Assembly: GCA_028822845.1 (NCBI GenBank)
Contig: JAPKCS010000010.1
Span: 1-58,361 of the forward strand
Source: Candidatus Poseidoniaceae archaeon
Lineage (GTDB): Archaea > Thermoplasmatota > Poseidoniia > Poseidoniales > Poseidoniaceae
DNA length: 58,361 bases
Direction of reading: 5' to 3'
The notes below the pieces were generated by a model. That model searched no databases, was not told where the DNA came from, and saw nothing but the letters and a program-made list of their open reading frames with translations. Shown here one piece after another: positions 32,477 to 41,500 of the stretch (its first letter is position 1; the number at the start of each line of letters is the position of its first letter). Made by a program: the position numbers and the translations under genes.

Positions 32477-33616
32477 TCAACGGTCGGTTTCTCCAATGCA
32501 GGGGTCAAAGCTACCCATGATGGCAGGGATATCTGCAATCTTGTAGCCAATCATCGTCTTTGCGACGAAGGGGATGGTGATGAACATCGGTGAGCGGATG
32601 GAAAGTCGGTATGGATTCTTTCCTCGGCCTTCGCCGCCACCCTGGACGTAGAATTGTGATGCGCCACGGGTGCACTCGTAGTTGCTGAAACCAGTTGCGC
32701 CTTCAGGGGCACGGGTTGGTGCCTTGGTGAGGATCATTTCGTCTCCGCTGGCGTAGTTGGTGTTCATGCCACCGGGGATTTTGTTGAGTGCGTCGAGGAC
32801 CATGCGGCACGATTGTCGCATTTCTTCCATTCGGACACGGTAACGGTCGTAACAGTCGGCACCCTTGACGGAGGTCGGCTTTTCGACGGATGGTTCCCAG
32901 TCGATTTCGTCATAGACGGAATATGGGTGAGCCCAGCGAACGTCGTAGTTGACGCCTGCTGCACGGACGTTGGGTCCAGAAACACCAGCGTCGACCATTT
33001 CTTCGGCGTTGGCATAACCCACACCTTGCAAGCGAACCAACCAGATGGTTGATTCATCGAGCATCATTTCGTATTCTTCAATACGCTTTTCGAACAACTT
33101 GGTCTTAGCGATGACACGGTCGGCGAATCCGATTGGCATGTCACGCTTGACACCGCCGATGCGGGGGTAATTGTAGTGCATTCGGGAGCCACCGAGTTCC
33201 TGCAACAGATCGAGGAACATTTCTCGGTCTCGCATGCACCAGGTCATGAGCGTGAGGTTTCCAATGTCAGGACCGAACGCACCGAGCCACATCAGGTGTG
33301 AAGCAAGGCGTTGCAGTTCTGCGGAAATGAGTCGAATGTATTCAGCTCGCTCAGGAACATCTGCTTCGAGGAGGTCTTCTGCTGCATAGATGTATGAGTT
33401 CGCCCAAGTCATGGCGCTCACATAGCACAAGCGATCGCAGTAGGGTGTCACTTGAGTGAAATCCCGTGCTTCACAGATTTTCTCTACACCGCGATGGATG
33501 TAGCCGAGTTCTGCATCTGTGTCGACGACGGTTTCTCCGTCAACCTTCACACGAAGTGTCCACAAGCCGTGTGTCATTGGGTGCTGAGGCCCCATTGTAA
33601 TCCACATTTGTGCCAT
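32477..33616 (-). CDS. nuoD: Complex I 49-kDa-type subunit D
   Basis: 379 residues. It forms the quinone site with NuoB. GPQHPMTHGLWTLRVKVDGE at the N-terminus contains the conserved quinone-site His; ELGYIHRGVEKICE, NYPRIGGVKRDMP and the end DIPAIMGSFDPCIGETDR are typical. It lacks the hydrogenase Cys ligands for Ni-Fe, as expected for complex I. Separate from nuoC, unlike the CD fusion of some bacteria. The ATG at 33616 is preceded by GTGAGGGAT. Confidence 0.97.
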   Translation of the reverse strand: MAQMWITMGPQHPMTHGLWTLRVKVDGETVVDTDAELGYIHRGVEKICEARDFTQVTPYCDRLCYVSAMTWANSYIYAAEDLLEADVPERAEYIRLISAELQRLASHLMWLGAFGPDIGNLTLMTWCMRDREMFLDLLQELGGSRMHYNYPRIGGVKRDMPIGFADRVIAKTKLFEKRIEEYEMMLDESTIWLVRLQGVGYANAEEMVDAGVSGPNVRAAGVNYDVRWAHPYSVYDEIDWEPSVEKPTSVKGADCYDRYRVRMEEMRQSCRMVLDALNKIPGGMNTNYASGDEMILTKAPTRAPEGATGFSNYECTRGASQFYVQGGGEGRGKNPYRLSIRSPMFITIPFVAKTMIGYKIADIPAIMGSFDPCIGETDR

Positions 33617-33625
33617 AACAATCCC

Positions 33626-34279
33626 TCACTTAACACGGCCCTCGTCCGCTGGTTTACGCATGAATCCTTGCGGGTCATCGTACATTTCGTTGTGGTCGTG
33701 ATAGCGAAGTTTGTGTTGCTTCTGCAACGGATGGAAACCTTCAGGGCTGTCGTTTGGATTCAAAACGCGGTGCATGTTCTCATGGCCTTCGAATCGGATA
33801 CCGACCAAATCCCATGTTTCTTTTTCATTCCAATCAGCGCCGACCCAAATCGACTGAATCGATGGAACGGTCGGTGTGTCGCCTTGTGGGAGTGGCATGA
33901 AGACTTCGAATTCCATTGGAATGTCCATGCCTTCAAGTTCTTCAGCAACGATCACGTAGTGAGTGTTTGGCTTCTGATTCTTAATCGGTTGGCGCAAGAA
34001 GTGGTAGGCGACTTCCCAACCTCGTTCATCGGGGCCATCAGGGAAATGTGTCCCTGTGACCATCGAGCAATAATTGACGCCGAGATCGTGACGCAACCAT
34101 TTTGCCAATGCGATCCAGTGCTGAGGCGGGCAGTTGAGGCGGACAAAGGCGTACTTCTTGGCGTTGCTATGATGCTCAACGGAAGCGGTGATGCCGCTTC
34201 CTTCGAATCGCTGGTTAATGGCGTCCAAACAGGCATTGGCTGCCGTGGTGTTTTGCTCTGCGGTGATGGAGGTGCCCAT
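33626..34279 (-). CDS. nuoC: Complex I 30-kDa-type subunit C
   Basis: 217 residues. The family signature is ADWNEKETWDLVGIRFEGHENMHRVLN near residues 150-176, followed by an HPLQKQHKLRYHDHNEMYDD tail. It packs against NuoD and NuoB. The start at 34279 is two bases after the nuoB stop and follows GAGAGGAC. Confidence 0.95.
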   Translation of the reverse strand: MGTSITAEQNTTAANACLDAINQRFEGSGITASVEHHSNAKKYAFVRLNCPPQHWIALAKWLRHDLGVNYCSMVTGTHFPDGPDERGWEVAYHFLRQPIKNQKPNTHYVIVAEELEGMDIPMEFEVFMPLPQGDTPTVPSIQSIWVGADWNEKETWDLVGIRFEGHENMHRVLNPNDSPEGFHPLQKQHKLRYHDHNEMYDDPQGFMRKPADEGRVK

Positions 34280-34281
34280 GG

Positions 34282-34875
34282 TCAGTCCTCTCCCACAATC
34301 ATTGGCTTCTCGCCCATTCGATCGACGCTTGGCGCTGCGCCAATACGGATGATCTTCTCACGGAGAAGGCCGAAGCCATCGATCAAAGCCTCGGGACGAG
34401 GTGGGCATCCGGGGATGTACACGTCGACGGGGATGACAGTGTCTACGCCTTCGAGAATGTTGTATGATTGGAAATAAGGGCCGCCGGAGATGGCACATTC
34501 GCCCATGGCGATGCAGTACTTTGGCTCTGGCATTTGCTCCCACAATCGTACCACCTTGTCGGCGAATTTCTTTGTGATTGGGCCGTTGATGAGCAGGACA
34601 TCGGATTGCCGAGGGGATGAACGGAACAAGACACCGAATCGGTCGCCGTCAAATCGAGGGGTTGCCGCAGCTGCCATCTCGATTGCACAGCACTTGATCC
34701 CCAAGTGGAGGGTGAACAGTGACTTGCGCCCTGCCCAATTGAAGTAACGCCCAGCGAGAACGCTGAGGAACTTCTTGATGCGTGTGGCCTTGAGGGCCTC
34801 ATCGGTCACGTTGCCGACCATTTCGACAAGCGCGCGGCTGTTGAATGCTGCGAAATTTTCTCCTGCTTCTGCCAT
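34282..34875 (-). CDS. nuoB: Complex I N2-cluster subunit B
   Basis: 197 residues. It binds the terminal [4Fe-4S] cluster N2 through C62, C63 (IKCCAIEMAAAATPRFD), C127 (AMGECAISGG) and C157 (IPGCPPRPEAL), all intact. Start 34875 is supported by GAGGTGAT just upstream; the longer frame to 35076 would run through nuoA. Confidence 0.97.
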   Translation of the reverse strand: MAEAGENFAAFNSRALVEMVGNVTDEALKATRIKKFLSVLAGRYFNWAGRKSLFTLHLGIKCCAIEMAAAATPRFDGDRFGVLFRSSPRQSDVLLINGPITKKFADKVVRLWEQMPEPKYCIAMGECAISGGPYFQSYNILEGVDTVIPVDVYIPGCPPRPEALIDGFGLLREKIIRIGAAPSVDRMGEKPMIVGED

Positions 34876-34885
34876 AAGAATCACC

Positions 34886-35359
34886 TCAGATGTAAATGCG
34901 CCCTCGCTTTCGGAACACGTACCAGACGCCGAGAGACATCGTGGCAAAGAAAACGGAGAGCACGGCGAGTGCGTTGATGGCTTCGTCCACAGCACCCGGT
35001 GCTGCGCCTTGGGCGGTAGCATCGGTTGCAACCATTCCGCCAAGCACCATGAACATGAACGCCACATCGAACACAAGGAAGATGATGGCGTACCAGTAGT
35101 ATTGGAAGTGGAATTGGATCATAGCATCCCCGACAGGTTCACTGCCGCACTCGAAGGTGGTCAAACGGCGTGGGTAGAGGCTGTGATCTCGCTCATAGCC
35201 TTCGAGCAAGTACGATCGAGTGATGTGTGGGCGGGCTGGATCAACGCGAGGTCGGACAACCCAAGTGATGAGGAAATTCGTCAGCGGCATGATGATTCCG
35301 AGGATCGTCAAAAAACCTATCGAAAGATAAGCACTCGGTACCGATTCAAGTCCGGACAT
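34886..35359 (-). CDS. nuoA: Complex I subunit A
   Basis: 157 residues, three membrane helices. The conserved parts are RRLTTFECGSEPVGDAMIQFHFQYYWYAIIFLVFDVAFMF, with the loop Cys of the quinone-site region. Longer than E. coli NuoA mainly in the loop after the first helix (RPRVDPARPHITRSYL). Start 35359 has GGGTGAA upstream and removes a 19-residue leader. It heads the operon. Confidence 0.95.
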   Translation of the reverse strand: MSGLESVPSAYLSIGFLTILGIIMPLTNFLITWVVRPRVDPARPHITRSYLLEGYERDHSLYPRRLTTFECGSEPVGDAMIQFHFQYYWYAIIFLVFDVAFMFMVLGGMVATDATAQGAAPGAVDEAINALAVLSVFFATMSLGVWYVFRKRGRIYI

Positions 35360-35413
35360 ATGTTCACCCTGTTGCGAAGCATACGCTCCGCATTTGTCTC
35401 GACTTGAGGGACC

Positions 35414-35422
35414 CACATAAGC
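35414..35422 (-). promoter_or_regulatory. Possible promoter of the nuo operon
   Basis: GCTTATGTG on the minus strand, about 58 bases before the nuoA ATG; it would give a leader of about 30 bases holding the GGGTGAA site. The match to a TATA box is modest. The whole gap to the next gene (35360-35570) contains no convincing ORF. Confidence 0.3.
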
Positions 35423-35532
35423 GTTCCCAAATCAGACTCAAGGAGAGCCACGATATCATGTGTTGGGAACAAGGTCACTGCGAGGTTGTTCGCCGGTACA
35501 ATCTCACAGTGAAATTCAAAGTCCTATCAACC

Positions 35533-35575
35533 AGTGATTCTTGCCGAATTTCGACAAGGAACCTTAGGAATCACT
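35533..35575. repeat. Inverted repeat over the stop codon of the CARDB protein
   Basis: AGTGATTC (35533-35540) and GAATCACT (35568-35575) are perfect complements separated by 27 bases. One arm covers the stop codon at 35571. There is no T-tract after it, so a terminator role is doubtful; it may be a chance pairing. Confidence 0.3.
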
Positions 35576-38477
35576 TCTTTGAACCTTTGATGAGGCGCGG
35601 GAGGAGCGCCGCAACAAGAAGCAGGAAGACTCCAAATCCAATCGAAGAGACCAGCTGTTCACTCAATCCGAGCCCAAGCAGACCCTTTGAAGGCTCACCT
35701 AGAATTTCGAATTCAATGTTCACTCGGTCGACAACACCCGTATCAAGCGGTTCAGCTGAAACGGTGAATTTGAACGTGTCTTCAATCTCTGCAGAGAACG
35801 GAGGGCGAACGAGCACATCGATGGTGACCGTCTCACCGACATCGATCCAACAGGTGAATTCGGAGCCGGTGGTGGAACAATCAGATTCTTCCGAAAGACT
35901 GTCCAATCCAATGTTCCAGCCACGGAAACTCTCCGAAGAGAAGATCAGCACTTCTGCCCTGGTGTTCCCCGTGTTGGAGAGGTTCAGCATGAACTCCAGC
36001 TTATCTGGGTATTCAAGGGACATTTCAGTCTCGAGGCCTTCGGTTTCAAACTCAAAGTCATAGACGATTTGGACATCGAGGGTGATGGCGATTTGACCTG
36101 AACGGTTTGCAGCGTTTGAAACGCTGGTCACGATCAAATCAAGCACGCCGCCTTCACCTGTGCTTGCGCTTGGGTTGACGGTGATTTCAAGTTCCATGTA
36201 GAGTCTGAATGGACGGGCTTCATGGGACTGGTTGGCATAAACTGGCAAACCAACCATGATGGTTTCTGCTCCGTTCTTCGTGGATGAAGTGATTGGAAGG
36301 TCGTTGACATCAAGAAGGAAGGATTGATTCTCAAAGTCCCAAATTCCGAAGCCGACTGGGACGCTGATTGAGCCTTCAACCGGCAATCCGTAAAGGGTAA
36401 GTTGGCGCGTAGCAATGCCTTGGAGCCCGGACAAATCAAACACTGCTTCATCGTTGCCATCGCCGGTGTTCTCGATCCACAAACCATAGGTTTGGCTGCC
36501 CGATGGTGGAAGGACTGCTGTGCCCGAACGCTGATCAATGCCGCCGTCAACAAGGCGGACATCCATAGCAAAATTCCGGTCTGAGAGGATGGCAAGGAAC
36601 TCGAACTGCCGTTGATTGTCAGGAACGCCATCTTCATTTTCATCAGCAGTGTTGCTGTCTCCGCGGTTTGTGATCCGAGAAGTGATCCGGGTGTAGGCCA
36701 GCTCTTCTTCTCCATCAACACTGACGACGAGGAAGACCTCAACCGTGCTTCGTGCGTCAATTTCCAAGTCAACGAACTGAACGCCGTTCGAATCTTCATA
36801 ATGGATACCCCATGCCGGAGAGGCGGTTTGCTGCATCACTGAACATCGGAAACTGTCCTTGACGTTGCCCAGATTTTCAATGGTGATCGGGAAACGAACT
36901 TCGCCTCCTGAACGCCCTGTTTGATCGGTGGCTGTTGCCTCAGCTTCCATGGCATGCACGGCTTTGACAGTGATACGAAGCACGACTTCATCGTAAGCGG
37001 CCCCGCCACTTGAAGGTAAAACAGTGAACGTAAGATCGATTTCTTCTGTCGCGAGAGCATTGATGGGGACATCGATGGTCACCGATACATCGCCGCTCTT
37101 TTCAGAGCCATGCTTGGAATCGACGCTCACTGTCGAGGCATCCAAGCGAACCGACCAACCGGAGGGGGGGCTTGAGGAGGAGATGCGAAGCGTGTCAGGG
37201 CCGTTGCCTTCGTTGGTGATGGTGAGGGTGGTGGTTCCGTTGCTCCCTGGTTCGATGTTTGGCATCAAGGACTGAGCAAGGGATATGCTGGCTCCATAGG
37301 ATTGGCCGACCTTGACTCGCAACTCTTTGCTGCACTTGATTTGAGACCCATCTTTGCCGAGGATATTGATTACGGATTCAACACCAGCGGTGACCGAATC
37401 ATCTGGTGAAACTTTGAGATCGAACACTCGGGTTCCGTCGCCGTCATCATAGGGCAAAAGGCCGGAAGACGCTCCGTCATAGGTGACCCATGTGGCACGG
37501 CTGGCTGGTGAAGAGGATTTCGACATGGTGACTGACCAGTCGCTGTTGCCTTCATTGGTGAGTGTTGCTGTCAGCGTCCCCTCAGATCCTGGGTTGACGG
37601 TGATTGAGGTCTTGGAGAGGGACATTTCGCATTCGTGGAGTTCGGGAACGGTCAAATCAAATTCTTCAGAATCGCTTGCGTTTTGGGTCGGATCACTTGT
37701 CACGACACCCGTAATTTCCCAGCAGTACTTTTCGGCTGCTTGACCATCTGGAACTTCAACGGAGACAACCACAGTCACCGATTCATTCTGGTCGAGGTTG
37801 ACAGACTCTTCATCGAGTTCAACGGTCAAATCGTCTGTGTTTTGGCATCCTGAGCCATCTTTTTCTTCGACAGTAAGGGCGATGGTCTCGTTGGTCTGCC
37901 CAGTGTTTTCGACATCAACATCGTATTCCACGATGGATTGACCGCCCCAGGTTTTGGAGGTAAGAGGCATGGTCACTTCAACGCCAAAGACTGCGCTTCC
38001 AGAGCCATCACCTGCGGTTGTTGTGACTGTTTTTGTTTCGGTTGCAGGTTGACCAGGCGGGGTTGCTTGCTCGGTGGCTGTTGCCGTGATGGTGGTGTCA
38101 CAGGTGCCCTCTGCGGTTGTGGTCAGGGTAACGTTCATGCTCGTTTCCTCATAAGAACCGGCGTCGATTGGAGCTGGAATTGGTGCAATTGTTGAAGAAT
38201 AAGCGCCGCATTCTTGGGTTTGTTCTTCATTGGTCGACAGCGTCACCGTGATTGGATCTGCGCCAGTGTTGTAAATTCGAACGGTGTATTCGCCCGACTC
38301 CCCAGGGTTTACTTCCAAACCGTTTGATGGCGAAGTTTGGATGGTGATGCTCGCATCTCGGCCCTCGTCACCAGCGACGGTTTGCGTGAGCGCTGGCACC
38401 ACTGAAAGCAACAGCAAACCCACGAGCAAAAGGGCACGGCGTGATGCGTGCTTTGTTGATTCCTGACGGGGGTCCAT
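35571..38477 (-). CDS. Exported NEW3/CARDB-type repeat protein, membrane anchored
   Basis: 968 residues. Signal peptide: RRALLLVGLLLLSVVPALTQTVAG (about 14-37). The body is a series of about seven Ig-like domains of the NEW3/CARDB kind, seen from repeated phrases: VNPGESGEYTVRIYNTGADP, VNPGSEGTLTATLTNEGNSDW, IEPGSNGTTTLTITNEGNGPD, RSGGEVRFPITIENLGNVKDS. The end has a membrane helix (SSIGFGVFLLLVAALLPRLI) and a short basic tail. It likely stands on the cell surface; ligand unknown. The start at 38477 sits in the centre of a perfect palindrome. It follows the subtilase on the same strand. Confidence 0.82.
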   Translation of the reverse strand: MDPRQESTKHASRRALLLVGLLLLSVVPALTQTVAGDEGRDASITIQTSPSNGLEVNPGESGEYTVRIYNTGADPITVTLSTNEEQTQECGAYSSTIAPIPAPIDAGSYEETSMNVTLTTTAEGTCDTTITATATEQATPPGQPATETKTVTTTAGDGSGSAVFGVEVTMPLTSKTWGGQSIVEYDVDVENTGQTNETIALTVEEKDGSGCQNTDDLTVELDEESVNLDQNESVTVVVSVEVPDGQAAEKYCWEITGVVTSDPTQNASDSEEFDLTVPELHECEMSLSKTSITVNPGSEGTLTATLTNEGNSDWSVTMSKSSSPASRATWVTYDGASSGLLPYDDGDGTRVFDLKVSPDDSVTAGVESVINILGKDGSQIKCSKELRVKVGQSYGASISLAQSLMPNIEPGSNGTTTLTITNEGNGPDTLRISSSSPPSGWSVRLDASTVSVDSKHGSEKSGDVSVTIDVPINALATEEIDLTFTVLPSSGGAAYDEVVLRITVKAVHAMEAEATATDQTGRSGGEVRFPITIENLGNVKDSFRCSVMQQTASPAWGIHYEDSNGVQFVDLEIDARSTVEVFLVVSVDGEEELAYTRITSRITNRGDSNTADENEDGVPDNQRQFEFLAILSDRNFAMDVRLVDGGIDQRSGTAVLPPSGSQTYGLWIENTGDGNDEAVFDLSGLQGIATRQLTLYGLPVEGSISVPVGFGIWDFENQSFLLDVNDLPITSSTKNGAETIMVGLPVYANQSHEARPFRLYMELEITVNPSASTGEGGVLDLIVTSVSNAANRSGQIAITLDVQIVYDFEFETEGLETEMSLEYPDKLEFMLNLSNTGNTRAEVLIFSSESFRGWNIGLDSLSEESDCSTTGSEFTCWIDVGETVTIDVLVRPPFSAEIEDTFKFTVSAEPLDTGVVDRVNIEFEILGEPSKGLLGLGLSEQLVSSIGFGVFLLLVAALLPRLIKGSKK

Positions 38478-38485
38478 GACCCCCG
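38467..38485. repeat. Palindrome centred on a start codon
   Basis: CGGGGGTC-CAT-GACCCCCG: two 8-base arms and a 3-base centre, which on the minus strand is the ATG of the CARDB protein. As RNA it would fold into a very stable hairpin with the start codon in the loop, so it could control translation. Confidence 0.6.
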
Positions 38486-38542
38486 GTGGAAGCCTTAGTA
38501 TCAAAAGGCTCCCCACTGATGTTTCGAGGCGTTGTTTTTTCT

Positions 38543-41500
38543 TTAAGCAAGGACAAATGTCGAAGGTTTTGCTGAGCAGTTTGCACAGGTCTCCAAAGCG
38601 CCAGATTGGCATCCTTCAAACTCGCTTCGATGGTATCGAGCGCCGCATCCTGGGCATCCTTGCATCGGCCCCACGATGGTCTGACGGCACGACCAGCACA
38701 TTGGTCCAGAGACAGGTTGGGGGGCAATGGTCTTCAAATTTGGACCTGCTGAATCTTTTTCTTTTGATTTGCGGAGCACCAAGAATCCAAGCATACCAGC
38801 AAGCAGAAGAAACATGATCGGACCAAGCACACTGATTGGCAATGTACCACCAGATGTAGCAGTTGGTTCGCCGTTCGACTCGACCTCGAGGACCACGCTT
38901 GATGTTGCGATCAACTCACCTTCGACGAGCAACAAATCGATGGTTCCGGTCCCGGGCCGACGTGCTTCAACAAGCAAGCGAACGGTCATTGATTCACCTG
39001 GTTGGAGATCTGCGATATCATCGCCATCGATGGAGGCCGTCCAATCCGTGCTTGCTTCGACCTTCAACTGGTGTGAGAACAGTGTGTTTCCGGTGTTGGT
39101 AAGGGTCACTTCGAGCATGGACTGCGTACCGGTTTGGAAAGGCACGGTTCGCTCCTGTACCCATGATGCATCAAGGACGCTGGCCACATAAAGCCCAACT
39201 TGTTCAGTTCGTTCAACACCGCTGCCAAGCAGCGTCATACTGAACGAGGGTTCACTCAAAGGCGCCATGGTCGCGGGAATCAAGACGGTGCAAACAACGG
39301 GTGACACATCGTTGAGACCGACAGGTTCCACACCTTCGCACTCACCAAACAATCCTTGGTCGAGCGAAATTGAAACTGTAGGAGCCCACTCCACATCAGC
39401 ATCATTGCCAACCAGCCATGTGAACACCAGAGGCTGGCCTGAAGGATGGGCGCCTGGTCCAAGCGGGTTCGCCCAACTTGTTCCATCTTGAAGCACTAAA
39501 CTGACAAACTGAAGGGTGGGCACTGGTAAAACTTCAACTTCAAACTGCCCAACCCAAGTCGTGCGATCAGATCCTGAATCCATATGGAATTTCACTTCAC
39601 CAGACCGGCCTGTTCCATCGCCTTGAATGCCGATGAGGATGTTTTCAGTCGAAGTCCAATTTAATTGGAGCATGTCCGTTCCAGAGACGACAGCCCATCC
39701 GGTTGGCAATTCAAACGATGGTGTGAGGTTCAAATTGATGTTTCCTTTGTGTTCGACTGAAAACATCATGCTGAACGCAGAATCTGGGCGTAAGACGCCA
39801 AGGTTGGTTTCTAAATCGATGGCAACAGTTCGAATTTCTTCGACCTTAATCGGGATTTCAAAGACCCAACTGTCTTGGATTTCTGTTTGAGAGATCGCCG
39901 TCAATTGGACAATCCGTTCGGCCCCAGCCCCCGTCATCACCTGAGGCGGCGTGAAGCTCATTCCAATCGTGCGTTGGGTGTCTTGATCGATCAAGCCGGT
40001 TGAGCCAGAAGTGGCCCCCGGGTCACTGGCTAGATCATCGAATCCAGCAGACCATCCAGCAGGAGCCTGAAGGAAAAGGTCGTAACCGATGTTGGCGTTT
40101 CCAATGTTAAACAAGCGTATGTCGATTGTTGTTGGCGTTGTTGGGGACACTGGTACGATTTGATAATCGTACTCCAAGCGCAAATTAGCAAGTTCTGGTA
40201 CGATAAAGTCGAGTTGGTAAGGGTAGGTCACACCGTTGTCAACATCGAACCCCGTGAGACCAATCTTGTAGGTTCCGGGGGTCGGAGGTGTAGGGTGAAC
40301 CAAGGTCACAGTGATGTTGGCAGTGCCTTGACCTTCAAGACTGAAATTGGATTCTGTCGCTCCAACATACCATGACTCTGATTGCCCAGTGCCTGTGTTG
40401 ATGATGCCGTCTGTGCTCATGCTGGCGTTGGTTGCAATCAAGGCTGTGTTCGTAAGGGCGACGGTCCATGAAGTGGTTGAAGCGCTGGTGTTCAGGAGGG
40501 TTTTCAGTTGGGGTTCTGCAAGCAACTTCACACCGGGTGCTGTGACATCAACAATGATTTGATGCTGGTTGTTATTTTCCAAAATCTCTTCGATTTCGTC
40601 ATCTGGGTCGATGGTGAACGACAAGGTTGCTTCTCCCGAATCTTGGGGGGTCCAATACCACACTTGGGTCTTGGTTGAACCTGCGCCAACATCGGTGTTC
40701 TTGGTGTCGATAAGGATGTTGTCGACTTTGAACTCGATGTCAAAGAAATCAGCCCGGACGTTTCCAACATTGAACACCTTGGTTGTGAGTTGAACTTGAT
40801 CACCGACTTGAGGAATGGAAACAGACATCTGGAAATCACCAATAATGAACTCAGGATCAGGACGCAAATCATTGACACCATGGCCGCGTACGGCGATTGA
40901 GAAGGGTTGTGATGTGGAGCCACCGTGGTAGGTGTCTTTGACCTTCACGGTCCATACACCAGTTTCTGGAGAATCCAGCAAGACCACTTCGAGGTTGTTC
41001 AGCGTATCACCGCTGCCGCCCGTGGTCGAACGACCGTTGGCGAAATCATTGCCCAAGTAAACGATCCCCGATGGTGAGGTGAGTTCTAAATCGAGGTTGT
41101 TGACCAATTGTGTGTTCGAAAAAGTCGACCCTCGTTCATCGGACCATGCAAGCACGGTCTTGAGCCCACCATTGGATTGTGTGATGTTGAAGGTGTATGT
41201 CTTTGCGTTTCCAGTCCCTGAAAGCACTGAGCGATCATCGACCCAGATGCCTTGTCCCGATGTCGGAGCAAGGGTGTCTCTTAGGTTGACTTTCCCCCAA
41301 CCTTCGTTGTCGTTTGGAATGTCTCTGGAACCAATGTCTGTGGCACCTAAGATCATCAATGCCTTGACGAGCGCACCTTGAGGGGATGGGCGTTGAGCGA
41401 TTTCTTCGAGGTATTCACGGATCATGGCGGCTGCACCTGCAGCGTTCGGAGTCGCCATCGAAGTGCCAGTGTATTCGAGGTAGTAAGTGCTGGACCAAGT

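Noticed and set aside
33452-34477. Long ORF (341 codons) on the plus strand
   Set aside because: Antisense to nuoD, nuoC and nuoB, which are certain; the translation has no domain and is rich in Cys/His/Val as a shadow frame.
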